From Chelonoidis abingdonii (taxonomy: Eukaryota > Chordata > Testudines > Testudinidae), in NCBI RefSeq assembly GCF_003597395.2, contig NC_133777.1, positions 58,394,528 to 58,458,527 of the forward strand: DNA of 64,000 nt, written 5' to 3'. Of this stretch, positions 40,339 through 52,383 are shown one piece after another; position 1 is the first letter of the stretch; the number at the start of each line of letters is the position of its first letter. The position numbers and the translations under genes were made by a program. The notes under the pieces were generated by a model. It did no database searches and was not told the DNA's origin. It saw nothing but the letters and a program-made list of their open reading frames with translations.

Positions 40339-41309
40339 CTTGTGTGTCCAACTGTAAAACAACGTAATTTGCCAATAAAGACAATGATGTTAAAATGGCT
40401 GCCACAGCCAACATGGCATGAGCTGGTGATGTCTCCATATCTAAAAATCTTTATTAGGTCATGCCCTAACAAATTTCATGCTTTTACATAAAATGCACAA
40501 TTCCGTCTTTTTTTTTCCACCCCGCAGATCTGATCGGTTAAATATATAGATGCAAAATTCAACCTTTGGAGGACCCCGCATGCCCCAGAAGCCCCGTGGT
40601 AGCCTTCCTCAAGGGTCACAGGAGTAGCCATCCTCCCCAACATCCACTAGTTTGCTTTATTACTCAGGCTTGGTGCAGGGAGAAGCATATTTAAAACTAA
40701 ATGTATATTCAAGGCATTTTTAGTTTAAAAGAAAATTCTTCTTAATTTTTGTACTCTTCTTAGAATCATGACTTACCATTAAAATTTATTTCCACATTGG
40801 TTTTCTTGTACTCTTTCTGACACACAATGCTCCCCTGATTCTTTGTAACAGAATTTAAACTTAACATGGTTATTAAATTCACTTCTTCTTTAGTGCACAA
40901 CCAACGTCTTCAAAGCACTTGGTGTTTGTCAATTAACTGCTGCTGCAGAGGGAGCACCAGAGGAGAAACTGTTTTTGTGGAAGACCAATTAAAATGTTGC
41001 ATATTTTATTGTGTATTCAGTTATTTACTTATATTACTTCCTACTGATAAGTTTCATGGTCCTGCAGTCCTGACTTAGGTGAATATCTAATTCAGTTCAG
41101 TCAAGAGTATTCCCTAAGTATCAGACCCAAAGAAGTAGTTTGTGGGAGTTAGTTTGTTTATTTAAGAGGGGAAATGAAGAGGATGTTCTCCACCATCTTA
41201 GAATAATCTTAACATAGGTAAGAGTTGGAGCATACACAATGATATTCCTTTTCAAAGTGTCTCAATAAATTGAAAGCAATTAACCACATTTAAAGATCAT
41301 TTTCAAGTA

Positions 41310-41637
41310 CAGGTTGAAATTCTCTAGTCTGTCACCATTGGGACCTGACCAGTGCCGAACCAGAAAATTTGCCAAACCATGGGAGGTCAATATTGTAGCA
41401 AGCAGTTCTCTTTTTATTTTTATCTCACTGAGGCGAATAAACAGAACAACGTTTGCAACGCCACCTAGCCAAGGCTTACCAGCTCTCTTCATAACAAAGT
41501 GTTAGTGTTGTTTCACAATTTTACTGTATTGGCACAAGGAAATAAGTAGATAAAGTTTAAAAAAAACATAAAATAAAATCACGTCGGACTATGGATGTTG
41601 CCGGACCAGAGATGCCGGACTAGAGAGCTTCAACATG
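41310..41637. mobile_element. Tc1/mariner-like element with TA target site
   Basis: CAGGTTGAAATTCTCTAGTC and GACTAGAGAGCTTCAACATG are inverted ends, and TA flanks both sides. The interior CCTGACCAGTGCCGAACCAG is typical of a family common in turtles. It carries no transposase. Confidence 0.7.
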
Positions 41638-42274
41638 TAATTGTTTAGGGTTTTTATTTTTATTTTTTTTGGTGGTCATATCATATTAGAAATTAAAAGG
41701 ACAATTGTTTTCCTTTGACATTGTGAAAATATTGATTTATTTTTTTGTCTGAGTGAAAATTAGCTCATTAAACAACTCCACCTTATACAGAATGCTACAT
41801 TGCCAAACATCATTGTTGTTGTACCTGTAACCATATTTGTTTGATATTGTCAACAGACAGCATGACAATATTTTTGTGTGCTCCCACAATATATTTATTT
41901 TCTGATAATGAAGAGACAGATTGCATTCTTAAAAGATACATTTAGCAACTTTCCCTGTTCAGATCAATAACAATAACCACCATTAATGAAACAGTACTGA
42001 CCAAAGATTTCAGTCAGAAGTGAAGACTCATTTTAAATAGTGGCAATATAGGTACAATTTTTAGCTTAAAAACTTGGAATTGATATTCATGAATGTTTCT
42101 ACTGAGGACAAAAGGGCAAATTTTATTCTTATTTACTCTGGAGTGACTCAGGTTCACACCATGGAAATCAATGGAGTTGCTTGATTTTTATACTAGTGTA
42201 AGTGAAAGCAAAATTTTGTATAAATGGAATTTTGCAACTAATTTCAACGGGAGCAGGAAGGAAGTCTCTGGGCC

Positions 42275-42396
42275 TAGGGTGACCAGATATCCTGATTTTA
42301 TAGGGACAGTCCCAATATTTGAGGCTTTTTTGAATACGGGCTCCTATTACTCACAACCCTGTCCCTATTTTTCACACTTGCTATCTGGTCACCCTA
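42275..42396. mobile_element. TAGGGTGACC MITE with exact 8-bp TSD
   Basis: Inverted ends TAGGGTGACCAGATA and TATCTGGTCACCCTA. TCTGGGCC flanks both sides (42267-42274, 42397-42404). At 122 bp it is the type copy for two relatives at 55.7 and 46.1 kb. Confidence 0.9.
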
Positions 42397-43373
42397 TCTG
42401 GGCCTAAATTTGAGATATCCCTTAATCAAGTCCAAAGTCTCTTTAAGTGGAGATTATGCTCTCAGTTAGACAGTGTATAGCCAGAGGAACTCAATTGACT
42501 TTGTTATTATTATCATTTATTGTTCCAGTAACACCCAAAGACCCTACTTTGCTAGGCAAATTAAAAATGCATAGGTAAGCATGTGTGCTTTCCTTTAAGG
42601 CCAATAGTAGGGAATAGGGGATGAAGGTGTCAGATTCACAGGATGACAGTAATAAGGTCACATGGTTACACTGACTTACAATGTGGAAAACCTGATTGTT
42701 CCCATTATTTACATGTTTTTTACATGTACTACATTTATGTCTACACCACATTTATTCCTGTATAACTGAAAGTAGAACTTAAGCCCTCTATTTTTTAGCA
42801 AAAATGTTTAAGGGTATGAAAGTATATAATGCTTTGAAAAGCAAAATCAAGCCAAAAATACCCTCTGAAGTTTGCTTAATTTATTCCATTTGTTTTTTCT
42901 ATGATATAATATATACATCTAAGAAATACCAAAATGTGTGGTTTGCAAACTGAAAACCTTACATGTTTGTTAATGATTATAAGCGCTATTTTAGCAGTTT
43001 TCAAGCATTTGAATATTAACAAAATTAGTCTAATTAATAAAACAGAAACCTGTGGTTTGCATAGTGGAAAATTTGTTCTAAATATATTTCAGGAACTTCT
43101 AACAAAAAAGCAGCAGTGCATTTTTATTTTTTTTTTACTGTCAGCTTTAACCAATTAAAAAGCAGACAGAGCAGTGCCTATTCCATGAAAACTTCAAATC
43201 TTTTCCAGATTTATAGAGTTCATATAGGAATGTTATCCTTTGAAACTTCAGTACATTTTGAGATTGAAGGTAAATTGAAAGTTGTATTCTGCAAGGTTTT
43301 CAAATGTTTAAAAATATGTTCTTGGCAAAAACAGTTAAAGCCTAGATATTTCAGGGCTTGATCCTGCTAGGTG

Positions 43374-43556
43374 ATAGAATCATAAGAATATCAGGGTTGG
43401 AAGGGACCTCAGGAGGTCATCTAGTCCAACCTCCTGCTCAAAGCAGGACCAACCCCAGATTTTCACCCCAGTTCCCCAAATGGCCCCCTCAAGGATCAAA
43501 CTCACAACCCTGGGTTTAGCTGGCCAATGCTCAAACCACTGAGCTATCCCTCCTGC
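43374..43556 (-). repeat. Cry-type SINE
   Basis: The reverse complement carries GGAGGGATAGCTCAGTGGTT, a B-box GTTTGATCC-like motif, GAGGGGGCCATTTGGGGA, and the tail GGACTAGATGACCTCCTGAG with GATTCTATC. A short TCCTGCT occurs on both sides and may be the target duplication. This is the best-preserved copy of the three. Confidence 0.88.
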
Positions 43557-44539
43557 TCACCTTTTTCCAGCAAAGCAGTTAAACATACTTAACATTAAGT
43601 CAGTGAGACTACTCATACTCGAAGTTAAGCTCATGCTTAAGTGTTTTGTTGGATCAGGGCAACAGCACTCAACACCTGGCACGTACCAACCACAGTGTTT
43701 AAGTCAAGAAAATGTCTCTTGTATAGTCAGATCACATTATTTCATGGGGGGTATATGAAATACAGATTTGTATGACAATGTATAGGGATGTAAATACCCT
43801 TTTGAATCCTACGTCACGTTAATTTGGATAGGAAAACACTCCTTTCTGCCATGGTGTTATGATCGGTTCCATAAAGACACTATCAACTAGGTTTTGTTTT
43901 TTTCATTGATCAACATTTAAAAAAATGAAGTGTGACAGAGCACCTTTAAAGTAGTATGTCCTATATTATTTGTTTTAAATTTCTTTATAAACCTTTATAA
44001 AGGGTTCTCTGCTGCCCTGGGTATAGTTCTGAAGGTTTTATAGACACCAGTTGACCCATGCTCTGAAACGTGCTGCTGCAGTTTTTGGGTTTTTTTTCAA
44101 ATGCAAGCTCAGGGTTAGTAGGACTCGAATCAGTGGATCCTGGGTTTGTAAGCCCGTAGTTTGAGCATCCACACACATTGGTGACTCTAGGTTTAGAATT
44201 TCTGGACCTGAGCACCAAACCTGAGCTTCTGCGTTCACACTGCAGTATGCAGACCCCAGTGAAATAGCCATATCCCAGGCTTCCTAGCACCCCTCTCACC
44301 TTTCACCGCTCTGGCTCACTGTGCAGCTTAAGAAAATGTGACTATCACCCCGCACGTCACAGACAGTTGTCGCAATCTCCCAATACATCCTGCTGAGCCA
44401 TCTTTTAGGTCTGTGTACATCCAGAGCCAGCAACATGGAGGAGTGACTGTGACATTCTATACCTTGGGGTAGCATGCACTCTGTAATGGTGCGATGACTC
44501 ACCCTGCAGTGCTGCCAGAGTTTGGAGCCTGGTGTCACT

Positions 44540-44780
44540 AGCCTGGTGTCCCTCCCTTGGGTTCCAGAACTCTTGGTATATGCCCTATGTAGTCTGGTGC
44601 TTCTGGAGCAGGGCCAGAACAGACTGGTGGATCATATCATCCTGAGGACCTGGTATGACCAGCAGTGGGTCCAGACTTTTCACATGAAGAAAGCTACACT
44701 TCTGAAGCTTGAGAGCAACTTTCAATCAGAAAGCATGCCTATCACAGCTGGGGCAGAATGCACTCAGGGAACACAAATCA
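44540..44780 (+). pseudogene. PIF/Harbinger transposase fragment
   Basis: The open frame RLVDHIILRTWYDQQWVQTF followed by HMKKATLLKLESNF resembles the N-terminal part of Harbinger (HARBI1-like) transposases common in turtles, where a WW...TW.D..W...F.M...TF pattern occurs. The downstream catalytic part is missing. The surrounding 44.0-45.3 kb is probably the same decayed element. Confidence 0.5.
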
Positions 44781-45719
44781 GGGTGCTCTGTGCTCCCACA
44801 TTATTGACTTGCCTGGGCCAATCAAAGAGGGATAATAGTATGTTTATAAATATGTCTGCATGTTTACAGTAAATGAGCTACTGTCACATCATACAGAAAT
44901 GGGGGTATTTATCACCATGTAGTGTACTTATGGGTGATATGACTGATTATGAACTGCGGGAGGATTGATTGCTGTGCATTATACTTATGGATGCAGTGAC
45001 TGATTATAAACTGGGGAGGAGAGTGTCTGGCACAAACTGTGGATTTACAATATGGACAGATGTAGAAAAAATATTGAGTAATTGTGTTAATACAACTTCC
45101 CAGTTGTCCCTTATCATGTGTTTATCTTTATTATTTGAACTACACATTATACGATGTGATGCAGTAATGGTAACCAATCAACGTTCTTAATAAAATAAAA
45201 GCCTTTTTTGTGAACATGGATCTTCACATTATTAAACCATTGCCAGGCAGGGAAGTTACCTAATAGCACACCAACACACCAGCAATAAACCGACACCAAA
45301 TTAATCAATTTTCAAATAAAACAAAGTGCATAAACCAAACATTGAACAGCACAAACAGAGGGCCAACAAATAAATTCCCTAAGTTTGTATGTCCACTGGC
45401 CCTCCATTCTCCTTTCCCTTTTTTCCACATTTAGCATGCATTTGATGCCACCTCATGGGGGTGGAGGCCTTCACAGGGGTTGGACCCCTGCAGGGGGAGG
45501 GAGTGATCACGGGAGTGAAAGCTTGCAGGGGAAGGGCATCATCACAGGGGTGGGCATATGCAGCAGGGAAGGGACCTGCATGGGGGTGGAGAACTGCATG
45601 GGTAGATTTGCCCTGTCCAGTTGCTGTTAAGTCCTGGCTGTATGGGCAACCCAAGCACTGTTCCTGGTCTGCAGAACATGATACTGTGGAGGGGACTCAG
45701 GATGTGCTGGGGATGCAGC

Positions 45720-45860
45720 AGTAGCTGTACTCTGGTGGCCATAAGAGTAAGCAGCCTCTCAAACAGATCTTTCTGTTGCACTCTATCTTCCTTAGCCAAC
45801 ATTCCTGTTGCAGAAACTGCACTGCAAAACTCTCCTTGCGCACTGCAATTCTGTCCTCTT
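45720..45860 (-). pseudogene. Possible fragment of the Harbinger Myb-like ORF
   Basis: Minus-strand frames read EDRVQQKDLFERLLTLMATR and VQFLQQECWLRKIE. These resemble the Gln-rich C-terminal tail of Harbinger-associated Myb-like proteins. It lies in the opposite direction to the transposase fragment 1 kb away, as is common for the two ORFs of this superfamily. Low certainty. Confidence 0.25.
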
Positions 45861-45899
45861 GCTCTGCCTCCCTCCAGCACTTGCATGGCCATACAGCTG

Positions 45900-46220
45900 A
45901 TTGGTGCAAGCTTGGGAAGGAGGCAGAATGGCGTGCTTGGGGAAGAGGCGGGGATTTGGGGAGGGATCCAACGGGGCAGTGAAGGGGTGGGGCTGGGGCA
46001 GAGCCAGCGTGGAGATTTGGGGAGGGATCCAATGGGGGAAGGAGGCAGTGGAGTTGGGGCAGGCGGGGGCACCAGCCCCTCCGGGCTCCACCTGTGTGTG
46101 GGAGCGGAGGGCAAAATTGCTTGTTTGTCCCGTGTCCCGACCGAACATTGGTCAGGACGCAGGACAAACAAGCAAATATTGGGACAAACCTGATAAAATT
46201 GCAACATCTGGTCACCCTAG
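45900..46220. repeat. Expanded TAGGGTGACC-family element, left end lost
   Basis: The right end ATCTGGTCACCCTA at 46207-46220 matches the MITE. Inside are a GGACAAACAAGC inverted pair (46121 and 46162) and a triplicated GGGGAGGGATCCAA-type motif around 45958-46035. No TAGGGTGACC left terminus is seen. Long overlapping frames here are due to composition. Confidence 0.55.
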
Positions 46221-47049
46221 TCTGGGCTCAAGCCTGAGTCTGACCCCAAGCTTACACTGCAGTGTAGGCATACCCATAGTTTTAAAATTTACAGTATTTT
46301 AAAATGAACTCAGATTCCATTTTATTGTGCTGGAGCTTCACAGACATCTTGCTCATACATTATTAGACTAAGAATCTCAAGTGTTCATAATTTTCCACAC
46401 ACAGTGCAGTGAACTGACATTTGAAAGGAAATGCCTTCCTTCAGATCCCTGCACAGCCGCTGAATAAGTATCATTCAGTTAATGTGATTGGCTGGGGAAT
46501 TAGATGTTTATCCTTAATGTAAGCTACATTAAACCACTGCGTTTAAAGGCATGAAAGGGCCTAGACACATGCCCCACAGCAAACGGCAGCTGCTCTGATA
46601 GAAAACTGGGAGGCATTTAGTCCAGAGGAGGCAAAACTCCTCCCAGAGTGATAGGGTGAAAGACACTGAATGGCTGCTATTGAACCCCTTTGTGAGGTGC
46701 AACTTGTTGCTCTTTGTACCACTGTCCATTGACTGGTATGTCATTCCACTGGCCACTGCACTGGTGGGGCCAAAGGTATAGCCCTACGCCCTTCCAGGCT
46801 ATGTCTGCACTTCTCAGAAAGTGCAATTCTGCCTGGCCCTTACATGAGCTAAGTAATGGAGTATAGGGGAGAGTCCTTGTATCTTTTCTCACCACTGCAG
46901 GCTGTGCAAAGGTAAGGAAGAATCTGGCCCTGTGTGACTTAGACACTGTGTACAGAGGAAAGCTTTATCAGTTATACCCTACTTGAATCATGGGAAAATT
47001 GTGAAAAAAATGTGGCTGAGTTGCGGACAAGCAATGGAAAATGGCAGAA

Positions 47050-47096
47050 AATAATAATGGACCTTATTATATGCAGTAATAAAGTCCATTATTATT
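47050..47096. other. 20-bp inverted repeat, 7-nt loop
   Basis: AATAATAATGGACCTTATTA (47050-47069) pairs with TAATAAAGTCCATTATTATT (47077-47096), with one mismatch. Confidence 0.85.
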
Positions 47097-47244
47097 TATC
47101 CACGATTTTCTTCTGTCAGCCACCTGGGGCTCAGATCAGGGGCTCCTCTCACTGTCAAAACTGCAGTCAAAGCCTAATATTGTGGAATCCGCAATTTCTG
47201 CAATATTGCAAGCTAAGTTGGTTATTAATTATACTGGTATAGTT

Positions 47245-48545
47245 ATACTATGGTTATCAAATTATTAAAAAAATAATTGCAATTAATCACAAGATTAAAA
47301 AATTAGTTGTGATTTATTGCAGTTTAGTTTACAATTATGGGAGATAATGCTGCCTGTTTCTTATTTACAATATCACCTGAAGGTGAGAACAGGTGTTCAT
47401 ATGGCACTGTTGTAGCTGGCATAGCAAGGTATTGTGACAAAGTTCCTCCTCTACCTCAGTGGGTCCTGCACTTATTGGCAGATTTGCTCGCCTCACAGAT
47501 TCACTCTGCGGGTCTGAAAACAGCCCAGAGACCTTCCCCTCTGTTAGAAGCCACAGTTCAGGTCAATTCCTCCTGTGTTTGATCAGGAGTTGGGAGGTTT
47601 GGGGGGAACCCAGGCCCACCCTCTAATTCAGGTTCCAGCCCAGTGCCCTGTGGACTGCAGCTGTCTAGAGTGCCTCCTAGTACAGTTGCGCAACAGCTAC
47701 AACTCCCTGGGCTACTTCCCAATGGCCTCCTCCCAACACCATCTTTGTCCTCACCACCAGACCTTCCTCCTGATGTCTGATAACCCTTGTAATTCTCAGT
47801 CCTCCAGCAGTGTGCCTACTCACTCTCAGCTTCTTGCACATCTCTTGCTCCCAGTTCCACACACAGACTTCCTCTCCCCTGGCTCCCTTTGGGCTAACTG
47901 GAGTGAGACCTTTTATAGCATCAGAGGGACCTTAATTAGAGTCAGGTGCTTAACAGCCTCACCTGACTCAGGTTAATTGGAGTCAGGTGTTCTCATTAGC
48001 ATGGAGCAGCCCCTTCTCTGGTCACTCAGGGAACAGAAAACTGCTTATCCAGTGGCCAGTATATCTCCCTTCGACTACTCTGCTGTTCACAACTGACCTG
48101 GGTCTATCACAGTATTTATATGCAAGATATGCTAAACATTCACATGCCCCTTCATGCTTCGACTTGCAAACTCTAAAGTTTTACATTGTTTTGTTTTTGA
48201 ATTCAGTTATGTAAAAAAAAAAATCTACATTTGTAAGGCACGCTTTCACAATAAAGATATTGCACTACAGTACAATGTGAGGTGAATTGAAAAATACTAT
48301 TTTGTTTCTTTTTTACAGTGCAAATATTTGTAATAAAAATAATATAAAGTGAGCACTATCCACTTAGTATTGGTGTTATAATTGAAATCAATCTATTTGA
48401 AAATGTAGAAAAAAATCAAAAATATTTATAATTAATTTAAAATGGTATTCTATTATTGTTTAAGAATGCAATTAAAACTGTGATTAATAGTGACTTTTTT
48501 TAATCTAATTAATTTGTTTTACGTTAATCGCATGCCCTAAGTTAT
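47245..48545. mobile_element. Rearranged hAT element with hATC-domain fragment, split by an LTR
   Basis: The minus strand encodes KHEGACECLAYLAYKY (48161-48116) continuing after the LTR as LAMPATTVPYEHLF, then SPSGDIVNKKQAALSP (47429-47338). This fits the hATC dimerisation domain of ZBED-type hAT transposases. To the right (48162-48545) is AT-rich, UTR-like sequence ending in TTAATCGCATGCCCTAA. It appears to lie in the opposite orientation to the coding fragment. The left end (47250-47330) holds CAATTAATCAC-type terminal repeats. Confidence 0.7.
47433..48111 (-). mobile_element. Solo LTR inserted in the hATC fragment, 4-bp TSD
   Basis: Minus strand: TGTGATAGACCC at 48111 to CTTTGTCACA at 47433, with TATAAAAGG at 47917-47909. 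GTAT flanks both sides (47429-47432, 48112-48115). Removing the element restores the hAT reading frame across the site, which confirms the boundaries. Confidence 0.85.
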
Positions 48546-48746
48546 ACCAAAATACCCTGCAACATTTCTTGTGTAGACTAGGCCTTACCTAATGCAGTTA
48601 TCAGCTTCATTGCAGGATACATTAATTGGCTCTGATTCTCATTAACATTAAGGCCCCTTTTCACCACTCTGGCAGTGCGCAGGGGCCTTAAAGTGGACAC
48701 AGTGTAAAGGCCTCTTTACACTGGTAGGATAGTGTAAAGCAATCTT

Positions 48747-49045
48747 AGGCCTTGCCTACGTGGGAAAGATTTTGTGCTATAAACTAAGGAGTGAATTTAA
48801 ACTAATATAGTATACAGCTATAACCTACTAGAGTGGACACTTTTAATACAGTATAACAGTGCCTTTTTCAATTTAGTTTATGTCACATGGGAAAGGTTTT
48901 CAGCTGAACCAAAAAAAGAACATTCTTGTACCAGAATAAGAATATCCAGAGATGGGGATTTATGCCTGCATAGTTATAACTGTATAACTATATTAATATA
49001 GTAAGTATACTGGTATAACTGGTAAAACTTTGCCATGTAGAAAAA
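48747..49045. repeat. TIR element, diverged
   Basis: AGGCCTTGCCTACGTGGGAA on the left pairs with TTTGCCATGTAGAAAAATCC on the right. The interior is AT-rich. Confidence 0.5.
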
Positions 49046-50055
49046 TCCATACTGTAAACAAGAATCAGGCCCATTGTGTATAAATAAAATATGCCTAGGC
49101 ATATTTCAGACAGTGATTTTAAGATATCCCTTCTATTCACACTGCTCACAAAGAACTGAATCTCATAAGATTCACATTTCTCTTGTGCCTCCATTATTTT
49201 TTCATTAAGTAGTAAAAAGAGAAAGAAAAATAAATATTCTGTGCTGTAAAACACTCCCACCCCACCCCAAAGCTGGCAGGTTGTAATTCTCAGAGAAAAT
49301 ACATTCACAAATTCTAAAAATGATTTACATTTATTGTCAAAAACAGTATTTTCTTTTTTCTCAGACACACTAATTTTGCTCTGCAGATCTCCTCTTTTTC
49401 TGACTTGAATTTCTGCAGTAAACCTTGCTGTGGGGTTCACTGTTCAATCTATTACATAGCTACCTTAGATATAAGACCATCTCACATTTCCTCTGTAATG
49501 GTTAGAAATATCTTTGTGATAGTGTAACCATCATCTCATGCAGCACTATAATAAAGCCTTAATTCCTAGAAATTTTATATACAATAGTTTGCTCTCCTAA
49601 TACCTAAGGCTGTGTCAGCATTTGAATCTTAAACAGACTTTCACCAGGGTTTAGAAATCTGCTGTAAAAATTCCTTCTGTGCTGAAACTCAGCCAGATTT
49701 GTTTTCCCTATACTGCTCAAGGTGAAGAGAAAAAATATAGAAGTCTTGTGGATTCAAAAGATGTTTTTAACTCAGCCTAAAATAGCAAATTTTATGATGC
49801 ATATCATCTATCCACTTGAAGGTACTACAAAAAAATAACAGAAATATTTCACTTTTTAAAGCAGTTATTAAACTATGATTTTTGCATCAAGGATACAGTT
49901 TATTCTTAATATTATTACTTGTATGGCACTAGCACCTAGAAGCCTGACTCAGGAATTGAGGCTCTATTGCGCTAGACACCGTATGAACACAAAGACCCTG
50001 CACAAAAGAGCTCACAATCCTGCAAAGACTTATTCATAGATATATAGGCTAATAG

Positions 50056-50240
50056 CTCATAGAATATCAGGGCTGGAAGGGACCTCAGGAGGTCATCTAG
50101 TCCAACTCCCTGCTCAAAGCAGGGCCAATTCTCAGGCAGATTTTTGCTCCGGATGCCTAAATGGCCCCCTCAAGGATTGAACTCACCACCCTGGGTTTAG
50201 TGGGTCAATGCTCAAAGCAACAGAGCTGTCCTTCACACAC
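50056..50240 (-). repeat. Cry-type SINE, diverged head
   Basis: The tail and linker match the 43.4-kb copy (AGGGACCTCAGGAGGTCATC, then GGCCCCCTCAAGGATTGAAC). The tRNA-like head is damaged around the A box. Confidence 0.83.
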
Positions 50241-52215
50241 TGAGCCCCACACTGCATACATCTAATCAACTGTGTAGATCTTTGCAGCATCAGGGCCTCA
50301 GTGCATGATGAGAGACAAGAAATGGGTACAATAACCAGACAGGTGGAGCACAAAGTCACAGGAAGATGATTCTAATTAGTGTAATAAGCGATGGTCACAG
50401 TTTCTGATTGCTGTCAAATCTGTCTTATCATAAATGAAAATGAGTTAGTTCACAGCAGAGATGAATGATGTTTACCATGCATCTGGAATTAAACTAGCAC
50501 CAGAAATCCCACACCTCTCAGTTTCCCTTGGTCTCTGAGTTTAACTTTTAGAATATTGTAAGTAATTTGGAATTGGGATTGTCTCCGGGTGTATTATTAA
50601 ATTCAAGAAGCCTGTAGGCTCTTAATTAATTAATAATTAGAACAGGTGTGTGGCAGCCACATTAGAGGCAAGGCAATAATATTCTATTAGGTCAACAATA
50701 TACATTTTAATATTGTATACGCCCTAACTACCAAGAAAAATGATCAGTTGGGTCAAGACCAGTGGTGTACATAGCCTGATACTTTGTTTCCAGCAACAGC
50801 CAGTACTAAATGATTCAGAAGGTAAAAACAAAAAACCCCCACACAAAACCCCATCACATAAGAGGCAAGTATTTAATTACCTACTCATAGGGGAAGTTTC
50901 TTCCTAATCTATATCAATTTGTGGTTGGTTTAGGCCTGGAAGCATGAGGGTATATAAAGCTGTGGATGTTCTTAAAAATAATGTAAAAGTCTCACCACTT
51001 GGAATCCTATTAAGCACATAGCCTCCTTGATATCTTATGGCAGGTTAATTATGTACTGCATAAAACAAAATGCTTTATTTTATCAGTTTTATATTTGTTG
51101 TTTAATTGAATGATCCAATGTTTTGTATTATGAGAAATGGTAAATAGGATCATATGACTTACCTTCTCTGTACCCATAGTTATTTTTTAGAATCTAATTA
51201 TGTCTTTCTTATACCTCTAAACTAAATAGCTCTAATCTTTTCACTCATCCCTATATGGAAGTTTCTCCATGCCTTTGATCATCATAAACAACAGCTCCAG
51301 ACTGTCAGTCAATTCAGTTTTGTAATGGTGTTGAAGACTGTTGGGTCCTATCTACACTGATGGTTGTTTGGGCTATCTAGAGTAAGGGAGGTGTACAGGG
51401 AAGGATTGTACCTGAGCTCCTTGATGCACAGGCAGTTCCCATAGCGGGTGCATGGAGGGAGAAGTCCCTGTGTTTCCTCAAGTGCAGGGGAACTTGCGCT
51501 TTTCTCCCCTGTACATTAAACAAAGGACAGAGAATCTGGCTCTAGCAACTGAACTGTTTTCCACATCTTTTCAGGTGAGCCTATTCCTGACAACTACTGT
51601 CAGTAATGGGTCAGTGTTCTAGTGTAAATGGAGCCTAGAAGTACTGATAAAACAGAACTGAGCACAACAGGTCCCTCAAATTAAGTGTCCAACAGGAACA
51701 GAGTTTTCCTTATTCTTCCCCAACCCAGTCTCTCTCTCTCTTCTTTATTTATGTAATTTATATTAAGATTATTTTAAGGAAATAAGTTTTAATATTAATA
51801 CAAATGCCAAGTACAAAGTAGATATAGAAACATGTACATATAAAACCTAGATAAATTACTGATATACTGTATTGCTTACATTCATGAGTATAATATATCC
51901 ATAACAGGTTTCCTCTCTGGATTGATTTCTATTTTTGATTTTCCTTAACTTGTTCTCTCTCTCTCTGTCTTACAAGGTTTACATAACTTTTTCCAAGTTC
52001 AAGTGAAACACTGAGCAAACTATTTTTCCCAGTTCCAATAAAACTGCTGCTACTCACCTTCTGCTGGAGAATAAAGCATGAAGCTCAGCTCTTACAAACC
52101 AGCTCACTTTTAGCACTATCAGATAAATCTGTGTTAATAATAGTCTGTGGATATATTCACTATCCAATTTCTTTTTCAGTTAAACTGTTTTTCTATAAAA
52201 TCACTATTGAATAGT

Positions 52216-52383
52216 CAGGGCCGGCTCCAGCGATTGGTGGCAGCTCTACCACCGCTGCTTCATACCTGGACGACAATTCGGTGGCAGGTCCTTCCCTCCG
52301 AAAGGGACTAAGGGATGTGCTGCCCCTTTCCATTGGCCACCCTACGTACGCTCTTGCTGCGCGGGTGCCTGGAGCCGGCCCTG
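52216..52383. mobile_element. Short hAT element
   Basis: Terminal inverted repeats CAGGGCCGGCTCCAG and CTGGAGCCGGCCCTG are perfect. The flanks TGAATAGT and CAAATAGT match at 6 of 8 positions. Confidence 0.8.

Noticed and set aside
45542..46207. 221-codon minus frame and its plus-strand partners
   Set aside because: The C-rich tandem interior of a repeat keeps many frames open. Only a short part near 45.73-45.86 kb has any resemblance to a known protein.
48988..49440. 150-codon minus-strand frame
   Set aside because: It overlaps the end of a TIR repeat and AT-rich DNA. No conserved pattern and no supporting splice sites.
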